DNA of 64,000 nucleotides from Burkholderia pseudomultivorans (GTDB lineage Bacteria > Pseudomonadota > Gammaproteobacteria > Burkholderiales > Burkholderiaceae). A program made the position numbers and the translations under genes. Location of the stretch: assembly GCF_902499075.1 (NCBI RefSeq), contig NZ_CABVPP010000026.1:25346-89345 (forward strand). The letters run 5' to 3'. The notes beneath the pieces are model-generated. The model was not told the origin of the DNA. It was given only the letters and a program-made list of their open reading frames with translations, and did not search any database. This document shows positions 1-10,426 of this stretch, piece by piece. Position 1 is the stretch's first letter, and every line of letters starts with the position of its first letter.

Positions 1-1451
1 GCGACCAGCACGGCCACGCAAACGAGCGCCAGCGCGACATAGCCTGCAATTCGCAGCACGCGCTGCCGCCGGTGCCAGCGCAGGTTGCTGCCGGCCAGCG
101 CGGCCTCGCGGAAAATGTGCTCCTGCAGCAGCGACTTCAGGAAGAAGCTGCGCCCCGTCGAGCCGACCTGCGCGACGGGCGGCACGCCCTCGATCTTCAG
201 GAACCGCTTGATGCCGCTCATCACGCGATCGAACGCAGTGCCCTCCTGCGTGCCGCTCGTCAGGTAGACGCCGCGCAGCATCGGCATCGGCTCGAAGCTC
301 GACACGGAGAACACTTCGGCGACGAACTGGCCGAGCATCTCCTGCAGATCGGCGATCTGCTGCGGCAGCAGGTAGGTCATTTCGCGCTGCCGCGCGTCGG
401 TCTGCGCGGCGAGCAGTTCGGGCAGGCCGTCGTTCAGCCGCTGGTGCAGCAGCCGGTATTCGCGGTCGAACGCCGCGCGCAGGTCGAAACCGGGCGCCTC
501 GCTTTGCGCGAGCGGGAACGTGAAGCCCCAGACCTGCGCGCATTCCGCACGGCCGAAACCGCCGAAATACTCGGCGAAGCCGGCGAGCAGGTCGGCCTTG
601 GTGACGAGCAGGTACACCGGGAAACGGATGCCGAGCTGCGCGCGCAGCTCGAGCAGCCGCTTGCGCAGCACCATCGCGTGCTGCGTGCGCTCGGCCTCCG
701 ACGCGCCGAGCAGGTCGGCGACGCTGATCGTCAGCATCGCGCCGTTCAGCGGCTGGCGCGTGCGGTACTTCTTCAGCAGCTCGACGAAGCCGTTCCACTC
801 GGCTTCGTCGAGCGCGCGATTGCCTTCGTGGGTCGTATAGCGGCCGGCCGTATCGATCAGCACCGCGTCGTTCGTGAACCACCAGTCGCAATGCCGCGTG
901 CCGCCGACACCGCGAATCGCCGCGCGGCCGAATTGCTCGGCCAGCGGAAAACTGAGCCCCGAATTGACGAGCGCGGTCGTCTTGCCCGAGCCCGGCGCGC
1001 CGATGAACACGTACCACGGCAACTGATACAGATACTGGCGCGACATCCGGTCGAACCAGTGCCGCACGCCGTTGCGTGCGGCGTCGGGCTGCCCGAAGCG
1101 GACTTTCTTCAGCAGCGTCGCGGCTTCGTCGAAGCGGCTGCGCAGCTCGTCGAGCTGCGCCTTGGCCGGATCGTCGGCGACGGCGGGCGCGGCCTCGCGC
1201 AACTGGTTCAGCAACTGCGCATTGAGCTGGCCGGCGCGCCAGCTTCGCCACGCGACGCGTGCGCCCCACGCGACGAACAGCGCCGCGATCGTCAGCCCGC
1301 GCGCCCAACCGCTTTCGAGCGGCCGGACCTCGGCGAAGGCAAACAGCGGCCCGGCGAGCCACACGAAGCATGCGAGCACGACGAGACCCGCGAAGGTCCA
1401 GATTTCCCGCGACGGCAACGGCCGGACGAAACGCGCGACAGCCTGGTTCAT
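1..1451 (-). CDS. tssM: Type VI secretion inner-membrane protein TssM (IcmF family), N-terminal part
   Basis: TssM forms the membrane complex of the type VI secretion system with TssL and TssJ and spans the periplasm. The ATG is at 1451 and the frame stays open to the window edge, so about 483 N-terminal residues of a protein usually over 1100 long are visible. Two membrane segments lie near residues 17-40 and 52-68, a Walker A motif GAPGSGKT at 151-158, and a third hydrophobic stretch at the cut end, matching the IcmF cytoplasmic NTPase layout. It starts one base after the tssL stop, so it is the distal gene visible of the tssJKLM operon. The rest lies outside the window. Confidence 0.95.
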   Translation of the reverse strand, partial: MNQAVARFVRPLPSREIWTFAGLVVLACFVWLAGPLFAFAEVRPLESGWARGLTIAALFVAWGARVAWRSWRAGQLNAQLLNQLREAAPAVADDPAKAQLDELRSRFDEAATLLKKVRFGQPDAARNGVRHWFDRMSRQYLYQLPWYVFIGAPGSGKTTALVNSGLSFPLAEQFGRAAIRGVGGTRHCDWWFTNDAVLIDTAGRYTTHEGNRALDEAEWNGFVELLKKYRTRQPLNGAMLTISVADLLGASEAERTQHAMVLRKRLLELRAQLGIRFPVYLLVTKADLLAGFAEYFGGFGRAECAQVWGFTFPLAQSEAPGFDLRAAFDREYRLLHQRLNDGLPELLAAQTDARQREMTYLLPQQIADLQEMLGQFVAEVFSVSSFEPMPMLRGVYLTSGTQEGTAFDRVMSGIKRFLKIEGVPPVAQVGSTGRSFFLKSLLQEHIFREAALAGSNLRWHRRQRVLRIAGYVALALVCVAVLV

Positions 1452-1452
1452 G

Positions 1453-2775
1453 TCAGTGCGCCTCCTGCGTCGCGCTCGCGCCGACGGCGGCGCTGCCGGG
1501 CGCCGGCAGCAGCGTGATCTCGACGCGCCGGTTCAGCGCGCGGTTCGCGGGGGAATCGTTCGGCGCGACGGGATCGAGCGTGCCGCGCCCTTCGGCCGCG
1601 ACGCGTTCCGGACGGGCGAGCCGCGCGGCGATCAGGCTGCGCACCGCCTCCGCGCGTTCGCGCGACAGGTCCCAGTTCGACGCGAAGCGTGCGGTATGCA
1701 CGGGCGTATCGTCGGTGTAGCCGGTCACGCGCACGTTGCCCGGCACCTCGTTCAGCGCGTCCGACACGCGTGCGAGCACCGGTGCATAGCGGTCGATCAC
1801 CGATGTCGAGCCCGACTTGAACAGCCCGTCGCCGCGCAGCACGATCACGCTGCGATCGGCGTCGTCGTGCACCGACACGAGGCCGGCCGCGATCTCGGGC
1901 GCGAGGAACTTCGCGATGCGCGGCGCGGGCGCCGGGCGCGGCGGCGCCTGCGCGGGCTGCAGCTTCGGCACGTGCAGCGCGTCGATCGACGCGAACAGCC
2001 GGTCCGAATGCCCGGCGAGCGCGATGCGCAGGCCCGCGAACACGCCGAAACCGATCAGCAGCGCGAGCGCCGCGCACACCCACAGCGGCACCGCGAAGCG
2101 GCGCGACACGTCGCGCGTGACGACGTCACGCCAGTGCGGCGACAGCGCCGGATCGAATTCGCCGCGCACCGACCGGATCGTCTGCGCGAGCTGGCGGCGC
2201 AGCGCGTCGAGCTGCGCATGGCCGTTGTCGAGCACGCGATAGCGGCCCTCGAAGCCGAGCGCGAGACAGAAATACAGCAGTTCCAGCAGATCGAGATGCT
2301 GTCGCGGCTGCTGCGACAGGCGATCGAGCAGATGGAAGAACTTCTCGCCCCCCCAGGTCTCGTTGTGAAACGACACGAGCAGACTGTGCGACGACCACAC
2401 GCTGCCGCCCCACGGCGTCAGCGCGGCTGCTTCGTCGAGCGCCGTGCACAGGCAGTAGCGCGCGCCGATGATCGCCTCGGACGGCACGCCCGCCTCCTGC
2501 GCACGCGTCTCGAACTGCCGGATCTCGACGACCAGATGCTCGCGCAGCCATGCGGGATTCGGATGATGGACGGTCGAGCGAATCTGCGGCACGAGGTTGA
2601 GCAGCGGGTTCGCGGCCGCGACGAGCGGGTTCGTGCCGCTCGCGGCCCAGCGATCCGGGCGCGGCTGCGTGGTGATCGGGCCCGCGGCGCCGGACGCGGC
2701 GGCCGGATGAGTGCCGCCCGGATTCGGCGGCACGAATCCGCCTGCGCCGGAGATCGAATCGGAGGAAGAATTCAT
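1453..2775 (-). CDS. tssL: Type VI secretion protein TssL with C-terminal OmpA domain
   Basis: TssL (DotU/IcmH family) is the inner-membrane partner of TssM and contacts the TssK baseplate protein. The 440-residue protein has a Pro/Gly-rich leader, a DotU domain (about residues 75-250) with FETRAQEAG and ALDEAAALTPWG, one membrane segment (LWVCAALALLIGFGVFAGL), and a C-terminal OmpA/MotB-like peptidoglycan-binding domain containing VTGYTDDTP, SRERAEAVRSLI and NRRVEI. The OmpA extension marks the long TssL variety. ATG 2775 was chosen because the frame upstream runs through tssK in another reading frame. The start follows the tssK stop by 14 bases, in one operon. Confidence 0.95.
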   Translation of the reverse strand: MNSSSDSISGAGGFVPPNPGGTHPAAASGAAGPITTQPRPDRWAASGTNPLVAAANPLLNLVPQIRSTVHHPNPAWLREHLVVEIRQFETRAQEAGVPSEAIIGARYCLCTALDEAAALTPWGGSVWSSHSLLVSFHNETWGGEKFFHLLDRLSQQPRQHLDLLELLYFCLALGFEGRYRVLDNGHAQLDALRRQLAQTIRSVRGEFDPALSPHWRDVVTRDVSRRFAVPLWVCAALALLIGFGVFAGLRIALAGHSDRLFASIDALHVPKLQPAQAPPRPAPAPRIAKFLAPEIAAGLVSVHDDADRSVIVLRGDGLFKSGSTSVIDRYAPVLARVSDALNEVPGNVRVTGYTDDTPVHTARFASNWDLSRERAEAVRSLIAARLARPERVAAEGRGTLDPVAPNDSPANRALNRRVEITLLPAPGSAAVGASATQEAH

Positions 2776-2789
2776 CGCGCTGCCCGCCC

Positions 2790-4160
2790 TCACCCGCGTA
2801 TCGCCCAGAACTCCATCGAGAGCCCCGGGAATTCGCCGGCAAAATGAAAGGCGAGACCGCCGGAGCGGGCGAGCTGCTTCCACAGGTCGCTGCCCTTGTC
2901 GATCTCGAAGTACGTATGCCCCGCGTGATACGGAATCTGTCGCGGCGCGACCGGCAACTGGCGCATCGTGATGCCCGGCAGCTGGAGCTGCACGAGGTCG
3001 CGGATGCGCTCGACCGGCCCGAGCTTCGCCTGCGCGGGAAAACGTGCGCGCAGGCTGTCGGCCGGCACGTCCGCGCGAACCGCGAGCACGAAGCCGGCGG
3101 TGTCGCGCAGCGCCGGATCGGCGAGCGTCGCGACGCGGATGCCGTTGCCTGCGTCGCGCAATTCGATCTGGATCGCGTTCTGTTCCAGCACGGTCGACAG
3201 CGACCGGCGCAGCTCCGTCATCAGATCGGCGAAGCTCGTGCGCAAGTCGTCGTGCACGTAGACGGCGAGCGATTGCGGACGCCGGCCGGCCGCGGTGAAC
3301 GTGCTGAGATCGCACGCAAGTTTCAGCCAGTCGCAGAACAGCGCTTCCGGATGCGTGGCGACGTGCTGCTGCGCATGCCAGGTCAGTGCGAGATAACGGT
3401 TCACGAGCTGCAGCAGCAGGAAGTCCGCGACTTCCGATACGCCGCCGCGCCCCGGCTCCGACAGCCGTTCCGCAAGCGCTTCGCTGCGCTGCGTGAGCAG
3501 GCCGTGCAGTTCGCGCGTATGTGCGAGCAGCACCGGATCGCGCTGCGCGACGAGGCGCGGCGGAATGTAGCTGTCGTCGACGAGCAGCCGCGCATCGGTG
3601 CGCCGCTCGACGATTCTCGCGACGCCCAGCGCGTGCCAGTCGCCGGTGAGTTCCGCTTCGAGCATCAGCCGCACGTTGAGCCGGCCCGTTTGCAGCAGCG
3701 CCGGGCCGAGCGCGACCGCATTCGCATCGGCCACTTCGTATTCGCGCACGACGTAGCGTGCGACGTCCGCGTCGCTGTCGGCGCCGAACGAGACTTCCTC
3801 GCCGCCGCCGCGCCAGCACGGCAGCGCGAGCACGACCAGCTGGTCTTTCGCATCGGACGGCACGTCGAGCGGCTCGGGCAGGTCGTCCGGATGCGACAGG
3901 TCGAACGGCGTGCCGTCGCGCATCACGCCCGATGCGACGCGCAGCGCGACCTTGCCGAGCGCGAGTTGCTCGCGATCGATCTCGAGCGTGTCGAAGCCCC
4001 AGTAGAAGCCTTGCAGCGGCAGGCAGCGCAGCCCGACGTAGCGCTCCCAGTGACGTTCGAGCTGCTGGAAATGCTGCGGCCGCAGGAACATCCCTTCGGT
4101 CCATATCACGCGCTGGCGCAGCGCCGCGACCGGCGTCGCGGACATCGTCGGCTCGGTCAT
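2790..4160 (-). CDS. tssK: Type VI secretion baseplate protein TssK
   Basis: TssK (VasE/ImpJ family) is a trimeric baseplate subunit linking the TssFG wedges to the TssLM membrane complex. The 456-residue length is typical. Family hallmarks seen are the N-terminal VIWTEGMFLRPQHFQQLERH, the following YWGFDTLEID, and the conserved C-terminal end AFHFAGEFPGLSMEFWAIRG. The start codon overlaps the tssJ stop in an ATGA arrangement, indicating translational coupling in the tssJ-K-L-M order. The protein is expected in the cytoplasm. Confidence 0.95.
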   Translation of the reverse strand: MTEPTMSATPVAALRQRVIWTEGMFLRPQHFQQLERHWERYVGLRCLPLQGFYWGFDTLEIDREQLALGKVALRVASGVMRDGTPFDLSHPDDLPEPLDVPSDAKDQLVVLALPCWRGGGEEVSFGADSDADVARYVVREYEVADANAVALGPALLQTGRLNVRLMLEAELTGDWHALGVARIVERRTDARLLVDDSYIPPRLVAQRDPVLLAHTRELHGLLTQRSEALAERLSEPGRGGVSEVADFLLLQLVNRYLALTWHAQQHVATHPEALFCDWLKLACDLSTFTAAGRRPQSLAVYVHDDLRTSFADLMTELRRSLSTVLEQNAIQIELRDAGNGIRVATLADPALRDTAGFVLAVRADVPADSLRARFPAQAKLGPVERIRDLVQLQLPGITMRQLPVAPRQIPYHAGHTYFEIDKGSDLWKQLARSGGLAFHFAGEFPGLSMEFWAIRG

Positions 4161-4672
4161 GGCCGCCCCCGCGCGTCGTTCAGCGCGATGCCGCCGTTCC
4201 GGACCGCGATCGACAGCTTCATTTCGCCCGGCGACATCTGCCAGAACTTGATCAGGTTCAGCTGCTTCGCGCGCGGCAGCGGCACCGTGAGCCGCCAGCG
4301 ATTCTTTTCGAGCACGCGATATTCGGCGACGATGCCGATCGCACCGGCCTCGACGTTACCGCGATAGTGCAGCGTGCGCGTGTCGCCCGGGCGCAGGATG
4401 ATCCGGTCGCTGCCCAGCAGGTCGGCGCCGAGCGCGTTCTCCGGCTTGTCCTGCAGCGAGAAGAAGTCCGCGCTGTCGAACGCCGACGAGGTCCGCAGCT
4501 GGAACACCTTCAGCACGATCGGCGAAGGCTTGCGATTGAGGTCGGGATTGACGTCCGGCGCCACGTCGACCGTGATCGCATACGGCACCGCGGCGGCATG
4601 CTCGGTCGCGCCGCATCCAGGCAACAGCAATACGCATCCCAATACGATGAAACCGCTCGACCGCCATCGCAT
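4157..4672 (-). CDS. tssJ: Type VI secretion outer-membrane lipoprotein TssJ
   Basis: TssJ (VasD family) is an outer-membrane lipoprotein that anchors the periplasmic end of TssM. The 171-residue protein has a lipoprotein signal with lipobox LLPGC (Cys20) and the transthyretin-like body with family signatures VLKVFQLRTSSAFDSADFF and LNLIKFWQMSPGEMKLS. It is the first gene of the visible tssJKLM operon and overlaps tssK by four bases. It faces a long AT-rich divergent intergenic region. Confidence 0.93.
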   Translation of the reverse strand: MRWRSSGFIVLGCVLLLPGCGATEHAAAVPYAITVDVAPDVNPDLNRKPSPIVLKVFQLRTSSAFDSADFFSLQDKPENALGADLLGSDRIILRPGDTRTLHYRGNVEAGAIGIVAEYRVLEKNRWRLTVPLPRAKQLNLIKFWQMSPGEMKLSIAVRNGGIALNDARGRP

Positions 4673-5290
4673 ATTTCACCCTCGCAGCCCGATAACCGTC
4701 CGCCGGTTCCCGACTGCAGAACCGGAAGCGCCGATCAAAAAGGGACAATTAATTGACTGGTAATTACGTAACTCTCGGATCCTTCCATTGCAATTGCATT
4801 CGGCAATTTATTCTATAAAAAACACGGGTCAAATCAGCGATCGGCTGCCTGAATTGAAATTGGGGGGAAGCGATGGGCAATTGAATTGATATAGGACATT
4901 CCATGGAGACGTTATCCCGACCGGTGCGCCGTGGCGGCCCGGTTCTATTGCGCGGACAGCGCCGGTGGATACCGGGCGAACGCCGGACCGGCGACCGCTC
5001 GCGACGCTGACCGCGGGTCAGGCTGTTCGCGCCGCCCGAACGGACGGCCCGCATTTCGACCATTGACGGGCGCAGGCCAAACAACAGACGAAAACAAAAA
5101 GCACAGCGAACTATAGGTTCGATTTCCGGGATTAACAAGCGTCATCCGGGCATTCAATTTGAATAGCGTCTCAACACCAATTTGCGAAATGAAACAAAAC
5201 GTAACAGAGTCGTTGGCCCCGATAATTGGCACTAGAATCCAACAGCGCTTGCGTACCACCTTCCAATTACGCGAATTCTTAATTTCAATA
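4673..5290. other. AT-rich divergent intergenic region of the T6SS locus
   Basis: This 618-base gap separates the minus-strand tssJKLM operon from the plus-strand lipoprotein/FHA genes. It is clearly richer in A+T than its surroundings, especially 4740-4870 and 5085-5290, as expected for a divergent promoter region. It holds a perfect inverted repeat ATTCAA-T-TTGAAT at 5152-5164. A TTGGCC...TAGAAT pair (5213-5238) has only 14 bases between hexamers, so I do not call it a promoter. I see no convincing small gene; the open frames crossing it lack coding character. Confidence 0.6.
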
Positions 5291-5677
5291 ATGAAAGGCC
5301 GTTCAACGCTCGTTCTTTGCTTCGGCGCCTTGTTGCTGGCGATCGGCGCTTGCAGCACGTCCCCGACCCAGACGGCCGCGCGCGCCTCGGTCGACAGCGC
5401 GCGCGCCGCGTACGACGCCGGCGACTACGGGCGCACCATCGCGATCCTGAGTCGCGCGAAGGAGATCGACGGCGCGGACACCGACACGCAGGTCGCCGCG
5501 CACAAGCTCCTTGCGTTCAGCTATTGCGTGACGAACCGCATCGCGCAGTGCCGCGCCGAGTTTTCGCGGATTCTCGACTTGAACCCGCGCTTCGACTTGT
5601 CCCCTGCCGAGAAGGGGCATCCGGTCTGGGGGCCGGCGTTCGAATTCGCGCGACGCAGGCATGCGTCGTCATCCTGA
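5291..5677 (+). CDS. TPR-like lipoprotein linked to the T6SS locus
   Basis: The 128-residue protein begins with a lipoprotein signal and lipobox AIGAC (Cys at about 20). The mature part is helical and looks like a single tetratricopeptide pair: AAYDAGDYGRTIAILSRAKEI followed by AHKLLAFSYC and RAEFSRILDLNPRFDL. ATG 5291 is preferred because it directly precedes the signal peptide; longer open sequence upstream lacks coding character. It lies 43 bases ahead of the FHA gene and diverges from tssJ. Similar TPR-containing lipoproteins accompany T6SS clusters in Burkholderia. An accessory role in assembly or stabilisation of the outer-membrane complex is inference. Confidence 0.8.
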   Translation: MKGRSTLVLCFGALLLAIGACSTSPTQTAARASVDSARAAYDAGDYGRTIAILSRAKEIDGADTDTQVAAHKLLAFSYCVTNRIAQCRAEFSRILDLNPRFDLSPAEKGHPVWGPAFEFARRRHASSS

Positions 5678-5720
5678 ACGAACCGGTTCCGCGCGCCTCA
5701 TTCACCGAGCGACGTATGAC

Positions 5721-7109
5721 ATGCAACTGATCGTGATCGAACACGCCGGCGAGCCCGTCGAAGGCGACACCTACGACGCCGTCGTGTTTCACCCGCCCGG
5801 CGGCACCATCGGCCGGGCCAGCGACAACCATCTCGTGCTGCGCGACGACACCCGGCAGATTTCGCGGCTGCAGGCGCTGCTGCAGGTCGGCGACGACGCG
5901 TGCCTGCTGAAGAACCTGAGCAGCGTGTCGACGATCGAGGTGAATCGCGAGCCGGTCGGCTATGCGCAGGAACGGCCGCTGAAGACGGGCGACATTATTC
6001 GCATCGGGCCGTACGTGCTGCGTGCGGAACGCGACGATGGCGGCGACGTCGAGTTTGCTGCCGATGCGGCCACGACCGTCGACATGCCGGGCGCGGCGGA
6101 CACGCCCGCGCCGTCGGACGCCGATCCGAAAGCCGCCGGCAACCGGCTGTGGGGGCTGCTGCACGACCGCTTCGCGCGCGGCAAGGCGCCGGACGCCGAG
6201 GCGCGGCCCGCGCCGGCGCGCGGCGACGCGCAGTCGGCAAGCGGTGCAGCGCCGGCTGCGCCGTCGCAACGGGACCTGCATCAGCTGTCGACCGATCCGC
6301 TCGATCTGTTCGCGCAGGCGTCGGGCGATATCGGCGCGTCGCCGGTCGCCGATCGCAACGACGCGCCGGATCGCGACGCGCCGACGCAGGCCGATCATGC
6401 GCCCGAGTGGACCCAGCACGTCCGTGTGCGGCCGGCACCGACCACGCCGGCCGATCCGCCGCCGGCCGCAGCGCCTGCGCCACATGCCGCGCGCGCGACG
6501 CCGCCGACCCCCGATGCATTGCTGCGCGCGTTCTTCGAGGGCGCCGGGCTCGATGCAGCGGCCGAATCGCACCAGTGGTCGGCGGAACAGCTCTTTATCG
6601 CAGGCCAGTTGCTCGCGCTGTTCGCGAACGGTACGGTCGAGCTGCTGTCGTCGCGCAGCATCCTGAAGCGCGAGGTAAAGGCGCACATGACGATGCTGCT
6701 CGATCGCGAGAACAATCCGCTGAAGCTGCTGCCGGACGGCGGCGCGGTGCTGCGGCAGATGTTCGGGCTGCCGCTGCCGGGTTTCATGTCGCCGCAAAGC
6801 GCGGTGAGCGATGCGTTCCAGGATCTGCATGCACACCAGATCGGCATGGTTGCCGGCATGCGCGCCGCGCTGATGGACCTGCTGACGCGCTTTTCGCCGC
6901 AGCGGCTGCGCGAGCGCGACGACGCGATGCGCTGGTACGAGAAGCGTGTGCCCGTGCTGTACAAGGCGAGGATGTGGGATCGCTATGCGGCGACCCATCG
7001 CGATACGGTGTTCGCGATCGAGGACGACTTCGCGTCGGTATTCGGCAAGGCGTTTCTCGCTGCCTACGACGCCGAGGTGGAAAGTTATCGCGGCAGCGGC
7101 CGGCATTGA
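5721..7109 (+). CDS. tagH: Type VI secretion FHA-domain protein (TagH/ImpI-like)
   Basis: The 462-residue protein has an N-terminal forkhead-associated domain (about residues 20-95: GGTIGRASDNHLVLRD, then ISRLQALL), which binds phosphothreonine peptides. A long Pro/Ala-rich linker (about 110-290) leads to a C-terminal domain (about 300-460) with LFANGTVELLSSRSILKREV and LPGFMSPQSAVSDAFQDL, typical of T6SS FHA proteins. These act in threonine-phosphorylation control of secretion in some species; no PpkA or PppA gene is visible here. ATG 5721 is preferred over in-frame upstream codons because the FHA beta-strand starts immediately (QLIVIEHAGE). TagH is a functional analogy; other Burkholderia schemes use other tag letters. 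Confidence 0.85.
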   Translation: MQLIVIEHAGEPVEGDTYDAVVFHPPGGTIGRASDNHLVLRDDTRQISRLQALLQVGDDACLLKNLSSVSTIEVNREPVGYAQERPLKTGDIIRIGPYVLRAERDDGGDVEFAADAATTVDMPGAADTPAPSDADPKAAGNRLWGLLHDRFARGKAPDAEARPAPARGDAQSASGAAPAAPSQRDLHQLSTDPLDLFAQASGDIGASPVADRNDAPDRDAPTQADHAPEWTQHVRVRPAPTTPADPPPAAAPAPHAARATPPTPDALLRAFFEGAGLDAAAESHQWSAEQLFIAGQLLALFANGTVELLSSRSILKREVKAHMTMLLDRENNPLKLLPDGGAVLRQMFGLPLPGFMSPQSAVSDAFQDLHAHQIGMVAGMRAALMDLLTRFSPQRLRERDDAMRWYEKRVPVLYKARMWDRYAATHRDTVFAIEDDFASVFGKAFLAAYDAEVESYRGSGRH

Positions 7110-7315
7110 GTGCAACGCTCCGGCTTGCCGCAGGCATGTCGTAGTCGCGCCCGCCCGCTTCCGCGGCCGGACGCGATGCGCTACGAAGCGCCGCAACGCC
7201 ACGCAGCGCGTGTGCGGCTATCCTGAGCGCAATGGCAACACCGATCGGACGCGGCTGCCATGCGCAACGTACGCGCCGCGCAAGCAGCGACGCGCACGCG
7301 CGATTGCACGCTCCG

Positions 7316-9098
<1,783 letters not shown>

Positions 9099-10409
9099 TC
9101 ACTGTGCGGCTGCCGTCGCCTTGCGCAGCTTCGCGACCTCGGCCGCCTGCACGGCCGGCGCGCCGTTGTTCCAGCCGGCGCGCATGAAGGTCAGCACGTC
9201 GGCGATCTGCCGGTCGTTCAGCTGGTTCGAGAACGCCGGCATCGGATACGCGGACGGCACCCCGCCGATCACGAGCGTGTCGCTGCCGTTCAACGTCACG
9301 TTGATCAGCGACGATGCATCGCGCTCCAGCACGTTCGGATTGCCGGCCAGCGGCGCAAGCAGCGGCGCGTAGCCTTGTCCGCCCGCGCCGTGGCAATGCA
9401 GGCAGTATGCGTTATACACCGTTGCGCCCGGATCGTTCGCCGGCCGGCCGAGCGCCACCTGCGTCGCCTTCGGGTCGTACCGGTATGGCGGCGCACCGGT
9501 GCCGCCCGCTGCGGGCAGCGTTTTCAGGTAGCGCGCGATCGCGCCGAGATCGTCGTCGGTCAGCGCCTGCGTGCTGTGGTTGATCACGCCGACCATCGAA
9601 CCGAACGCGGTCGCATGCCGGTTCGCGCCGGTTTTCAGGAACTGCGCGACGTCGGCCTCGTTCCAGCGGCCGAGCCCGGTGTTGTGCTCGCCCGTCAGGT
9701 TCGACGCGAACCAGTTGTCGATCGCGGCGCCCGACAGGAACGCCGCACCGCCTTCGTCGAGCGCCTTCTCCTGGAAGCCGACGCCGCGCGGCGTATGGCA
9801 GGACCCACAGTGGCCGAGGCCCTGCACGAGGTATGCGCCGCGATTCCACATCGCGTCCCTGGACGGCTTGTCCGCATAAGGCGTCGTGTCGAGGAACACC
9901 ATGTTCCACAACGCGAGCGGCCAGCGCATGTTCAGCGGCCACGGGATGTCGGACGGCCGGTTCGCCTGCTTCACCGGTTCGATGCCGTGCATGAAGTACG
10001 CATACAGCGCCTTCACGTCGTCGTCCTTCAGCTTCGCGTACGACGGGTACGGCATCGCCGGATACAGATGATGGCCGTCCTTCGCGACGCCCTTGCGCAG
10101 CGCGCTCGAGAACTCGGCTTCGGTATAGCCGCCGATGCCGGTATCCGGGTCGGGCGTGATGTTGGTCGTATAGATCGCGCCCATCGGCGTGACCATCTTC
10201 AGGCCGCCCGCGAACGGCGTGCCGTGCGGCGCGGTGTGGCACGCGACGCAGTCGCCGGCCTTCGCGAGATAGGCGCCGCGCGCGACGAGCGCGTCGTCCG
10301 GCGTCGCCGCGTGCGCGAGCGTGCCGGCCGCCAGCGCGGACGCGCCGGCGAGCGCGGCCAGTGACGCGCGAAGCGCACCGGCGGCGCGAGTCGGAGTGAG
10401 GTTGCGCAT
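9099..10409 (-). CDS. Triheme cytochrome c subunit of a molybdenum hydroxylase
   Basis: The 436-residue protein carries a signal peptide (ALAGASALAAGTLAHA) and three covalent haem sites: CVACH (N-terminal domain), CGSCH (middle) and CLHCH (C-terminal), the layout of membrane-associated cytochrome subunits of alcohol, gluconate and molybdenum aldehyde dehydrogenases. It would carry electrons from the Mo subunit to the respiratory chain in the periplasm. ATG 10409 is preferred because GGAGGA stands 8 bases upstream; an in-frame ATG at 10427 overlaps the Mo-subunit stop but lacks such a site. It is the third gene of a tight operon with the two hydroxylase subunits. Confidence 0.88.
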   Translation of the reverse strand: MRNLTPTRAAGALRASLAALAGASALAAGTLAHAATPDDALVARGAYLAKAGDCVACHTAPHGTPFAGGLKMVTPMGAIYTTNITPDPDTGIGGYTEAEFSSALRKGVAKDGHHLYPAMPYPSYAKLKDDDVKALYAYFMHGIEPVKQANRPSDIPWPLNMRWPLALWNMVFLDTTPYADKPSRDAMWNRGAYLVQGLGHCGSCHTPRGVGFQEKALDEGGAAFLSGAAIDNWFASNLTGEHNTGLGRWNEADVAQFLKTGANRHATAFGSMVGVINHSTQALTDDDLGAIARYLKTLPAAGGTGAPPYRYDPKATQVALGRPANDPGATVYNAYCLHCHGAGGQGYAPLLAPLAGNPNVLERDASSLINVTLNGSDTLVIGGVPSAYPMPAFSNQLNDRQIADVLTFMRAGWNNGAPAVQAAEVAKLRKATAAAQ

Positions 10410-10426
10410 GGTTCGTGTCCTCCGCA

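Noticed and set aside
1453-4104. An 883-codon open frame covering tssL and tssK
   Set aside because: Only its last 440 codons (tssL) have coding character; the rest is an out-of-frame reading of tssK, open because of the high GC content.
5213-5238. TTGGCC...TAGAAT promoter-like pair before the T6SS lipoprotein gene
   Set aside because: The 14-base spacing is too short and the -35 is poor.
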